Assembly: GCA_002686215.1 (NCBI GenBank)
Contig: NZAU01000168.1
Coordinates: forward strand, 1-6,289
Direction of reading: 5' to 3'
From: Candidatus Woesearchaeota archaeon
GTDB taxonomy: Archaea; Nanoarchaeota; Nanoarchaeia; UBA10117; ARS21
DNA: 6,289 nt
The translations under genes were made by a program, and so were the position numbers. Below are positions 1 through 6,289 of this stretch, in pieces. Each line of letters starts with the position of its first letter. Within the stretch, counting starts at the first letter, position 1. The notes under the pieces were generated by a model that was not told where the DNA came from, ran no database searches, and saw only the letters and a list, made by a program, of their open reading frames with translations.

Positions 1-3000
1 TATACTCTACCATTGAAGGTAGACTTATGGAATGGAATATTACTGTTATCAACCAGTTCTTGAGTGTTACCTCTAGGTGCTTCAGTGAAGTGAATCTTAC
101 TTCTAGTCATATTGTAAGATCCTTGGAACACTCTGATAGTAGATCCGTCAGTATGTGTTGTTGCCAAAGTTCCAACAAATCCTCTCTCAGTCTTGACAAC
201 GTTAAAGGAACCTGTTCCTGTAATAGGTCCGATAGTTGTAGTTCCAAGACCTACAGCATTAACCTTGACAAACTCATTATCAACCTTCAGAACATCCCCT
301 GGGAGAATGGAAGAGATTCCAGAAATACCAAAGTATGTCGCACCAACAGAAACAGAACCACCATTGTTACTGAGAGTGTAGTTGATTGGAGTAAATGCCA
401 GAGGAGATCTTGAGACTCCATCAATTGTAATCAGAGATTTCTCCAGTTTCTTCTCCATTTCAAGAGTGTGACCATTTCCACTTCCAGCAGAGTTAAATGT
501 AACTGCTGCACCAGTTTTACTTGTGGCAAGTTTAAATTCATCATTATTCACCTTAATAGCATAGACTGTGGAAGGAAGAACACTACCATTAGACATGACC
601 ATAGAAGTATGGGCACCACCAATGAATGTAGATCTTGGTGTATATGTTAGTTTTTCACGGTCACTGAAGAAGTGATCAGCAATTGTGAATACACCTGTTC
701 CAAGATTGACTACAGTAGAAATGCCAGGATTGAATTGTTTTTCAAATACTGGGACACTATTGTGCTTAACATCAAAGTCAACTTTATTAGTTCTATCACC
801 ATTAATAGAGTCAAACTGAGAAGTTTTCAGTTGTTCATTAGCAGATCCGTAAGTTAATGTTGCAGGAACATTATTCAAATCCTTCTCTGTCTGAATGATT
901 TCGCTGTAAATTTGAACAGTAATATCATCGCTTATGTTAGCATCTGGGTGGAATATAAGAACAACATTACTGCCGCTTATGTCAGCACCAAATGTTCCAA
1001 TACCCATTGTGCTGCCAATTGACAGATGAGGATACTGTACAGTGAAGGCATTTGTGCTGTTGTGATTGAATAAGACTTGATGCAAAGCAGAAGTGTTACC
1101 ATAAGACACTTTTGCGGTAGATTTAACTGTCGTTACATCTGTCTTGTCATAAGTCAATACTGTAGAAATTCCAGTTCCTGAGAATGTAGAGAATTTCGTT
1201 TCAAGGCGACCCTCTCTAACAGAACTGTCTGGTTGACCACTTGCTTTAAAAGTATGAGTTCCAATTCCAGCACCGATTGTATTGAATCCAACAATCCTAG
1301 AGCGAACAAGAACATTATTGGACTCAGTATTCTCAAAATTCAATTTAAGAACACCAGATGCAATGTTGCTGGTGAAAGTTCCGATAAACTTAGGAGAATA
1401 TCCCAAAGTGCTATTATCAAAGAAGAAGTCTGATCTGTAAGTATCAGTTCCATCATGATCAACGAACATATCGACAATTGTCTTGTCCTTAGTAACAGTG
1501 TCAATAAGTTCAATGTTTGCGAATATAGATTCAGTTCCAGTTGAAGAACCTTCAAAAACTAATCCTGTAGAACCTACTCCAACGGAAACGTTGTTTCCAA
1601 TCAGATTAACAAATCCAACTGATTGTGTACCAACTCCAGCAAGAGTTGTGTTGAAGTTATTCTTAATAAACTTGACATCTAGATCATCATTAAAAGGATC
1701 GTCTGGTGTAAGTCTCAGTGAAACATTATCAAAATTATCCTTGAACGCTTGGATATCTGCAAGGTCATCTTTCGTATTATGAATAGATGCTCTCTCAACA
1801 GTGATTAAATCATCGTCTTTTGTATTAACGACAATCAATTCGGTCGCTTGAAGATCTTTGCTGTTTGGCTTGATCATCTGAACCAGATATCTACTGTATC
1901 CATCATTAGCAATGAACTTATCAATATCACGATAGAGAGTCGTATTAGCATTCTCCTGGTTAGAGAATTGACTATTGAAGTTATCAATCGTCAGAACTCT
2001 GTTGGTCTTACATTCAATGTAATCAGAAAGTCTCTTATTTTGGAACTTAATAAACTTGGACTTGTTGTTTGACGCATCAATATCAATACCAAAATCAAAG
2101 AAGTTGACAGCATCAACTCTCATCGTGGTTCCATTTGCATTGAGGTTGATAATATCAATCAAGGCACTGCTATTCGCAGAAGTGCTTGTTGCTGCAGAGA
2201 CTGTTCCCTCTGTCGTAATTCCAGTATCAGCAAAGTTTTTCAATCCAGAGGAGTGGAGAATTCTATTAACAGGATTCACCCAATCTTCAAATTCTATTGG
2301 ACTCTTAATACTATAGGACAGGTTTTGATAGTAATCATTGTCGGGGATGACTTGATAATCCTCATTCAACTTACCCGTGTCATTTGACCAACCGTAATCT
2401 GTTTCAAGAGAGTAATCAACTTCAAAAATACCAGTATTTTCATCAACTTTGTTGACAGTCGCTATTGTGCCAGAATTTTTACCAACAATTACATCGTCTT
2501 CAGATAACTCATAAGTCCCATAAACCTTAATCGCATCATTAAGATTATTAGTAACAACCAGATCTATTTCAGTATAAGTATTTCCGGACTTTATGAAGAG
2601 AGATTCTCCGACAATAAACTCTAATGGAGTTTGTATAACAGTAAATGTTGGATAGTTGTTTTTATTAACAAGAGTGGCAAAAGTGCTCTGACCATCAGTT
2701 TGAGCAACACCAGCGTTAGTTGCATAAGGAGAGATATCAAATTCAACCTCTGCGGGGTTAGTATTCCGATAGGCGGTTACTTTAAAGAAGTTGTAAGAAT
2801 AATCTTGAGAATTGAATCCTGTGCCTGTAGTAGATGCTAAAGAAATGTTCTCGGCATATACAAAGTCATTTACAGCAAATGGTGCTGTGGCGGTTGTAAA
2901 TCCAAGAGTTGGAGTTGCGAGAACACAAGTCACGACACCAGCAGGTGAAGAGAAAACACTATTAACACCAACACCATTGCTGTTGTTTACAGAGAATACT

Positions 3001-6000
3001 TTAGATTCTGTGTCAGAAAGACCCTTGGGGACATCAAGTATTTCAATCTTATTGATAGATGAACCCTGCATTTTAGCAATAAGAGTTCCATTATCATAAG
3101 CAGATCCCGTATCGGGATTGACAAGAACAAGATCTGGGGGAGAAGTAAATCCAGAACCACCAGATGTTATTGTTATACCAGAAATGGTATTTCTGTTTAC
3201 AACCGTAATATTTGGCGAGATGTAAACTTCTGGACTGAGTGTTTTGTCTGCAGAAAAATCAAATCCAGCATCTTGTATAGTAACTTGATTAATTCTACCA
3301 AGAGTAGTGGATGTAGGAATTACATCAGCATTAATACCGGCAGTGGAGGCAATACTTACGAACTTAGGAAGTCTCTTATAACTCGCTCCACCAAAAGTGA
3401 TTTCCAATTTATCAACACCACCAAGAGCTCTTGGTGAAGAAGTGGAGTACTTAAGGACGCTTGTGGATGATTGATTATAGTCAAGATCCTCTGGAACACT
3501 CTTGAGGGAAACAGTAAATACCGTTTCACCTACTCCTGTTACACTATAAGTTCCAGAGTAAGTGCTATCAATGAAATTAATTTCCGAATAGTTTGTTACT
3601 TCAGTATCAGCAGTACTGATATATCCTGCCTTGTCTAGTTGATAGTAAACTTTGGATGGAAGGTTCTTATCAAAGTTGAGAGTAACTGTTGATGCGGTAA
3701 CTGTATTGGCAATACCAACAGTTCCTACACCTACTGTGCTGAAGGTTGTAGAAGATCCAATAGAAACTAATTCATTTTTAAAATCGCGATCATAATAAAG
3801 TTTGAAGTCATAACCACTCAAAGAAGCATCATTTACATTAAATATTAAATTATTATCTCTGACGACATTAAGTCTTGGGTTAATTGGAGACAACTCTTGA
3901 CTGGATCCACCAATAGATCCAAAACTAACTACCGTTGGTGGCGTAGAAACTGCCTCAAATCTTGTGTTTGTGAGATTAATAGTATTATCGTCAATTCTGT
4001 AAACAAAGTAAGATCCTGTGTTAAGACCAGATATAATGAGATCGGAATCGTAAAATACCTTATCACCAGTCCTGAGACCATGCTCAGTAAGAGTCAATCT
4101 GTTTGTGGAGGTGTTTACTGCAGCAGAGGTGAATCCGATAGGATTAACAAGTAACTTATCATTTGCTGAATTATACTTGAGATATACCGAGACTGATGTG
4201 CCAATACCGACAGATTCTTCAGGATTGACAGTTAAATTAATGTTGTCACCATTATTAAGACCATGTGCTGTGGAAACAGCAACTTTTGCTTTAATCTTCT
4301 CTACCTTAGCAGTTACTTGAGTTTTATTTGAAGTTAAAGAATATCTGAAGTCTCTACTATCAGCATTAGAAACTATGGTTCTAAAATAAACACCGTCAGT
4401 ATTTGTGGTGAGTCCTACCTGAGTACAAAGTCCAATTACATCATCATTTTTCTTAACTACAAAGAGAGATTGACTATTTCCACTTAGAGGGATGCTGAAA
4501 GTTGGGCTTGTAGGACTGTTAGAAACGGTAAATCCTTGCGAACCAGCAAATCTTTCAAAAGTGACTTCTTGACCGGTCTTGAAAGGGTGATTGGGTAAGT
4601 AAATTCCTCTAATTGGAACAGAAATGTCATAATGACGACTTCCAATAAAGTATGTTTTAGAAGAACCGGATCCAGTTGTTGTACCAACACCTACAGACTG
4701 AATACTATTGAAAAATAATTTATCATTTGTAGAAGAATCAAAGTAAGAAGCATTCACTGGTAAAGTAAATTTACTTGGAGATACAAATACTTCAGTTTTT
4801 GCTGTATGTGCGGCACCTACAATCCCTCTCAAGACCCTTACGACCTTTTTATCTGGATATGTACCCAAAACAGATAAAGTCTCTGTACCAATGCCCAGAG
4901 TGCTGCCTACAGAAATAGAGTCAACAATTCTATTAACAAAAATATCAGTAACAAAACCAACTGTAGAGTTAGCTGCCACTTCAACCGAAAGTCTAGTTCT
5001 TTCTGAAGAAACACCAATTTTATGAGATTTTGTTAATCCTGGAATGAAGGTTGAGAGTCCGGAAACTGCAATCTGGTCATTATTAAAGTATCCATGAGAA
5101 GGATCTACATTTACCGATACTGTGCCATTCTTTTCCCAGACAAGAACCGCATTTTGATGACTCTCAATGGTAGTAGTTACATCTACAATCGACTTTCCTG
5201 TAACCTCACTAACGAATGCAGAAAGACCACCACCATTTGTATCAGTATTATCAAATGATCCAAGTTCTCCAACTCTATAATCTGATCCTGGGTTTTTAAT
5301 AGTTAAATCAGATACTGATCCCTTAGTAATAGAATCAATAGTTGCACTTTGAACTAAAACTTCATTAGGTTCAAATATAAAGTCATTATCTGCAAATTTA
5401 TCACCTACAACATATGGCAGAGTATTTCTTCTCAAATCTGAAGAATTGAAATCAAATTCCTGATTAAGAGTTTGACTTTCTAATACTGAAGAATAACTTT
5501 CACCTAAGAAGTATGGGAATTTGCTATTCTTACCGTCACTTGTAATAGAAGCATGGTAAGCATAAACTCCATTTGGATATTCGGGAGTCTTGGCATATCT
5601 ACCGTTATGCTCATCAAGATCTCCAGAAGCAGTAAATTTATAATCTTCAACGAAGAATCCAGAAACAAATCCTTCAGGTCTGTTAGAAATTTCAGATGTT
5701 CTTAATTCATATCCACTTGCTAAAATTTTAACACCAGAGTTTATATCTGACGCATCAGAGAAACCATAGGCACCATATATGGGGTTACCATCATATGCCC
5801 AACCAATAATTGGGGAGTGTGTGCCGCCAACATCTCCAAAGGTATTAGAACCAATACTAGTTGAATATCCAACGAAACCATATGCTAACTTTTCACTCTC
5901 CTCAATAAGAATTTCATCACCAAATCTACTATGTGTGTTGTAAGTAAGATCTCTAACTTCAACATCAACCAGAGCATTTACACCCGCAGACGTAACTTTT

Positions 6001-6289
6001 ATTGAGGTAGTATTCTGATCATAACCAGCACCAGCAGTAATAACTACAACATTAGTTATTTTACCACCCGAAACAATTGCTCTAAGTTCTGCACCAATAC
6101 CCTCACCTTCAACTACAAGATCTGGAGCGGAAGAATATTCAACACCAGGATTTGTGACTTGAACTGAAGATATTTTTCCATCTACAATGAGTGGTTTTAG
6201 TTCAGCATTTTTACCATTTTTTATAGTAACAGTTGGTTTTTTGTGGAAATTAAGAACTGTTGATCCATATCCAGTTCCAGTTTCATAAA
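1..6289 (-). CDS. Giant modular phage virion structural / tail-fibre-like protein, partial at both ends
   Basis: The minus-strand frame whose codons end on plus positions divisible by 3 is open from 6287 to 3, giving 2,095 sense codons without a stop; the two bases at each edge belong to cut codons. The product is Thr/Ser/Asn/Gly/Val-rich, apparently mostly beta, with 3 Cys (621, 1121, 1426), 4 Trp and 9 Met. It contains a YHYH-type domain, several families of short internal repeats and a triple tandem domain, each listed separately. No catalytic site was recognised. From memory, this mix of motifs is typical of very large structural proteins of marine T4-like cyanophages that sit in or on the tail; this is family knowledge plus inference, not a search result. 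Most Arg codons are AGA, with about seven CGN. No start, ribosome binding site or terminator is in the window, so total length and operon partners are unknown. A bacterial surface adhesin is a less likely alternative. Confidence 0.88.
72..275 (-). repeat. R-G-x-V-G...H-T module, copy 2
   Basis: Residues 2005-2072 repeat the order seen at 457-515: G2013-L-G-T2016, then 22 residues from that Gly to R2035-G-F-V-G2039, then H2045-T2046. A strand (S-T-I-R-V-F-Q-G) and K-I-H-F-T-E-A-P-R-G (2064-2073) follow. The gap between G2039 and H2045 is three residues longer than in copy 1. The protein continues past the left edge of the window with F-N-G-R-V (2091-2095). Confidence 0.6.
363..782 (-). other. 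C-terminal-side segment with L-P-S-T-V-Y-A-I-K motif
   Basis: Residues 1836-1975 contain V-P-V-F-E-K-Q-F-N-P-G-I-S-T (1845-1858), T-I-A-D-H-F-F-S-D-R-E-K-L-T-Y (1867-1881), L-P-S-T-V-Y-A-I-K (1904-1912), G-S-G-N-G-H-T-L-E-M (1935-1944) and S-L-I-T-I-D-G-V (1951-1958). The L-P-S-x-V-Y element echoes L-P-S-K-V-Y-Y at 876-882. The H-F-F-S-D-R-E-K-L turn resembles the H-G-L-x-x-G-D turns of the upstream region. I recall this ordered set of motifs from large cyanophage structural proteins, making this one of the better family markers in the window. Confidence 0.5.
888..1244 (-). repeat. Tandem domain of about 125 residues, copy 3
   Basis: Residues 1682-1800 include V-L-F-N-H-N-S-T-N-A-F (1738-1748), I-G-S-T-M-G-I-G-T-F-G-A-D (1757-1769), N-V-V-L-I-F-H-P-D (1774-1782) and D-D-I-T-V-Q-I-Y-S-E-I-I (1787-1798). 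It aligns well with copy 2 over the I-G-T-F and hydrophobic strand elements. All three Asp residues of the copy 2 acidic loop are Asn here (N1741, N1743, N1746), so a metal site, if present in copy 2, is not kept in this copy. Confidence 0.6.
1275..1619 (-). repeat. Tandem domain of about 125 residues, copy 2
   Basis: Residues 1557-1671 start with V-G-F-V-N-L-I-G and a G-V-G-S turn (1570-1573). They continue with D-M-F-V-D-H-D-G-T-D-T-Y (1606-1617), then F-I-G-T-F (1634-1638) and G-V-L-K-L-N-F (1645-1651). Against copy 3, the D-H-D-G-T-D-T-Y turn lines up with N-H-N-S-T-N-A-F and F-I-G-T-F with G-I-G-T-F, offset by 128-131 residues. The D-x-D-G-x-D pattern (D1610, D1612, D1615) resembles a calcium-binding loop; metal binding is only inferred. 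Confidence 0.6.
1650..1988 (-). repeat. Tandem domain of about 125 residues, copy 1
   Basis: Residues 1434-1546 form the first of three diverged tandem copies. The matching elements are T1482-E-L-I-V-V-N followed by an acidic turn (K-D-D-D, 1490-1493), then N1521-V-S-L-R-L-T-P, and finally D-V-K-F-I-K-N-N-F-N-T (1537-1547). The V-x-L core at 1522-1524 corresponds to V1646-x-x-L1649 in copy 2 and V1775-V-L1777 in copy 3. This copy has a longer, more charged front part (Y-R-D-I-D-K-F-I, 1452-1459) than the other two. Confidence 0.5.
1980..2144 (-). other. Conserved-looking region ending in N-R-V-L-T-I-D
   Basis: Residues 1382-1436 are rich in Phe, Asp and Lys and end in K-R-L-S-D-Y-I-E-C-K-T-N-R-V-L-T-I-D (1418-1435). 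This is less Gly- and Thr-rich than the rest and contains one of only three cysteines (C1426). It directly precedes the triple tandem domain. I recall similar R-R-L-x-D-Y-I-x-C...N-R-V-L-T-I-D-D strings in cyanophage proteins, which supports the overall assignment, but I cannot give it a function. Confidence 0.45.
2217..2297 (-). other. W-V-N-P-V-N-R linker motif
   Basis: Residues 1331-1357 contain F-E-D-W-V-N-P-V-N-R-I-L-H-S-S-G-L (1333-1349) followed by K-N-F-A-D-T-G. This is the only Trp-containing amphipathic stretch in the C-terminal half (W1336). It resembles a segment I recall from several cyanophage structural proteins, where it precedes the N-R-V-L-T-I-D region, as it does here about 90 residues later. 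It could be a short helix in an otherwise beta-rich chain. Its function is unknown. Confidence 0.4.
3018..3422 (-). repeat. Short beta-repeat cluster B (four units)
   Basis: Residues 956-1090 hold three full copies and one worn copy of the same unit as cluster A, again with the key residues at +0, +3, +5, +9 and +12. They are V958/L961/I963/G967/Y970, I999/V1002/I1004/G1008/F1011, I1035/I1038/I1040/G1044/F1047, and I1078/I1081/I1083, where the expected Gly and Tyr are P1087 and L1090. The starts are 41, 36 and 43 residues apart. The second and third copies are followed by strands rich in Pro and Val. The first Met of the whole fragment (M1073) lies between copies three and four. The arrays at both sites probably arose by duplication of one unit. 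Confidence 0.75.
3419..3436. repeat. Perfect 18-bp palindrome within coding sequence
   Basis: The sequence CACCAAGAGCTCTTGGTG is identical to its own reverse complement over all 18 bases; the next flanking pair (c/a) does not match. It encodes residues 951-957 (S-P-R-A-L-G-G), immediately before the first unit of repeat cluster B. With no loop it is better suited to a two-fold protein binding site or a cruciform than to a terminator, and there is no T-run after it on either strand. It may be chance. Confidence 0.6.
3438..3887 (-). other. Probable Ig-like / beta-sandwich segment
   Basis: Residues 801-950 show alternating hydrophobic strands without Cys or Met. They include L-S-G-Y-D-F-K-L-Y-Y-D (823-833), a G-V-G-T turn (853-856) and L-P-S-K-V-Y-Y-Q-L (876-884) followed by K-A-G-Y-I-S-T-A-D. 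I remember closely similar L-P-x-K-x-Y-Y and G-Y-I-S-T-x-D patterns from cyanophage structural proteins. The N-F-D-K-N-L-P-S-K-V-Y-Y arrangement resembles an Ig-like fold edge, but the fold is inferred from strand pattern only. Confidence 0.4.
4047..4610 (-). repeat. Region with three H-x4-G-[DQ] turn motifs
   Basis: Residues 560-747 contain three related turns: H567-P-F-K-T-G-Q-E-V, H675-G-L-N-N-G-D-N-I and H736-G-L-R-T-G-D-K-V. Each has His, then Gly five residues later, then Asp or Gln, and each sits between a hydrophobic strand before (such as L-T-L-T-E) and a V/I-rich strand after. The H-G-L-x-x-G-D pattern is common in repeat domains of phage tail fibres and baseplate-linked proteins (family knowledge). 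The stretch also holds one of the only three cysteines (C621). I infer three small beta domains of about 60-110 residues each. Confidence 0.6.
4743..4919 (-). repeat. R-G-x-V-G...H-T module, copy 1
   Basis: Residues 457-515 begin with a G-I-G-T turn (465-468), followed 22 residues later by R487-G-I-V-G491 and then H494-T495. A hydrophobic strand ending in K-F-T-L-P (506-510) follows. The same order of elements recurs near the other end of the fragment at residues 2005-2072, where the distance from the first Gly of G-L-G-T to the Arg is again 22. Related R-G-x-x-G-T...H-T segments occur in other T4-like phage tail and fibre proteins as I recall them. Here it probably forms a small beta domain; function unknown. 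Confidence 0.6.
5277..5315 (-). repeat. Isolated copy of the short beta-repeat unit
   Basis: Residues 325-337 repeat the exact spacing of the cluster A units: V325, L328, I330, G334 and Y337, read as V-S-D-L-T-I-K-N-P-G-S-D-Y. The N-P-G turn matches that of the unit at residues 39-51. The copy lies between the YHYH-type domain and the first R-G...H-T module and is not part of an array; it is followed by a Gly-rich loop (G352-G354). Confidence 0.65.
5496..5819 (-). other. YHYH-type domain inside the structural protein
   Basis: Residues 157-264 match the pattern I know for the YHYH domain family. The domain opens with H-S-P-I-I-G-W-A-Y-D-G-N-P-I-Y-G-A-Y-G-F (157-176). A spacer of about 45 residues follows, then L-D-E-H-N-G-R (224-230), and it closes with G-V-Y-A-Y-H-A-S (240-247) and F-P-Y-F-L-G (257-262). 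The family is named for a Y-H-Y-H tetrad; here the tetrad is Y242-A243-Y244-H245, so the first His is Ala. The Cys often found after L-D-E in bacterial members is His226 here. The biochemical function of the family is not established as far as I know; in phages it occurs inside large structural proteins. Identification rests on motif recognition only. Confidence 0.8.
5994..6289 (-). repeat. Short beta-repeat cluster A (I-x2-V-x-V-x3-G-x2-Y units)
   Basis: Residues 1-98 of the fragment carry two full units with identical spacing and the tail of a third. The unit pattern is I/V, then a hydrophobic residue at +3 and +5, Gly at +9 and Tyr/Phe at +12. Unit 39-51 reads I39, V42, V44, G48, Y51, and unit 77-89 reads I77, V80, V82, G86, Y89. 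At the window edge G4 and Y7 fit the end of a unit starting about residue -5, so the array continues upstream. Each unit is followed by a strand ending in A-P or a similar turn and then by a Gly-rich loop, giving a period of about 38-44 residues. This looks like a repeated pair of beta strands with a G-x-G-Y turn, a common build in phage fibre and spike proteins (inference). Confidence 0.75.

Noticed and set aside
27..413. Plus-strand ORF of 128 codons
   Set aside because: It lies antisense to the long minus-strand frame, is unusually Ser- and Cys-rich, matches no family I know and has no ribosome binding site that I could see.
1483..1782. Plus-strand ORF of 99 codons
   Set aside because: It is antisense to the continuous frame; its Pro/Thr/Val/Leu-rich makeup is what results from reading the Gly/Asn/Asp-rich codons of the real gene backwards.
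2812..3099. Plus-strand ORF of 95 codons
   Set aside because: It is antisense to the first part of the region around repeat cluster B, with no family resemblance and no start signal.
3603..3619. Small inverted repeat near 3601-3619 (TCAGTA ... TACTGA)
   Set aside because: It has a six-base stem only, lies inside coding sequence and has no T-run, so a terminator or regulatory hairpin is not supported.
4484..4690. Minus-strand ORF of 68 codons in another frame
   Set aside because: It is an out-of-frame shadow of the same strand; the long frame through this region has clear repeat motifs and no break.
5773..5782. Ten-base palindrome CCATATATGG
   Set aside because: It is short enough to be expected by chance in an AT-rich window, and it encodes part of the conserved D-G-N-P-I-Y-G motif of the YHYH-type domain, which explains it.
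1..6289. Frameshift or broken gene
   Set aside because: The frame runs through the whole window with matching motif families at both ends and no change of phase, so there is no sign of decay or sequencing error.

Overview
The whole window lies inside one very large protein-coding gene on the minus strand. Reading the reverse complement from position 6287 down to position 3 gives 2,095 consecutive sense codons with no stop, and neither the start nor the stop of the gene is in the window. I found no second gene, intergenic gap, RNA gene, mobile element or CRISPR array. The start and stop both lie outside, so the frame is easily missed by a start-to-stop ORF search; the short ORFs on the plus strand and in other minus frames are shadows of it.

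The protein is rich in Thr, Ser, Asn, Gly, Val and Asp and looks beta-strand rich. It has only 3 Cys, 4 Trp and 9 Met, and no Met at all in the first 1,072 residues. No signal peptide can be judged because the N-terminus is missing, and I saw no clear membrane segment. Its motifs include a YHYH-type domain, repeated G-[IVL]-G-[ST] turns, H-G-L-x-x-G-D turns and an R-G-x-V-G...H-T module. From memory, this combination is typical of giant virion structural or tail-fibre-like proteins of marine T4-like myoviruses, especially cyanophages. The AT-rich base composition and the preference for AGA arginine codons fit that. The source is therefore most likely a marine phage genome or a metagenomic phage contig; no database search backs this.

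Layout from the N-terminal side (high coordinates) to the C-terminal side (low coordinates), with residues numbered from the first full codon: short beta repeats (1-98); YHYH-type domain (about 157-264); a lone copy of the short repeat (325-337); R-G...H-T module, copy 1 (457-515); a stretch with three H-x-x-x-x-G-[DQ] turns (560-747), followed by a segment that resembles Ig-like beta domains (about 800-950); second cluster of short repeats (956-1090); a linker region with a W-V-N-P-V-N-R motif (1331-1357) and a region ending in a conserved-looking N-R-V-L-T-I-D motif (1382-1436); three diverged tandem copies of a domain of about 125 residues (1434-1800); a segment with an L-P-S-x-V-Y-A-I-K motif (1836-1975); and R-G...H-T module, copy 2 (2005-2072). 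The reading is of one long, modular particle-surface protein that grew by repeated duplication of small beta modules. Its exact place in the virion cannot be read from this fragment.
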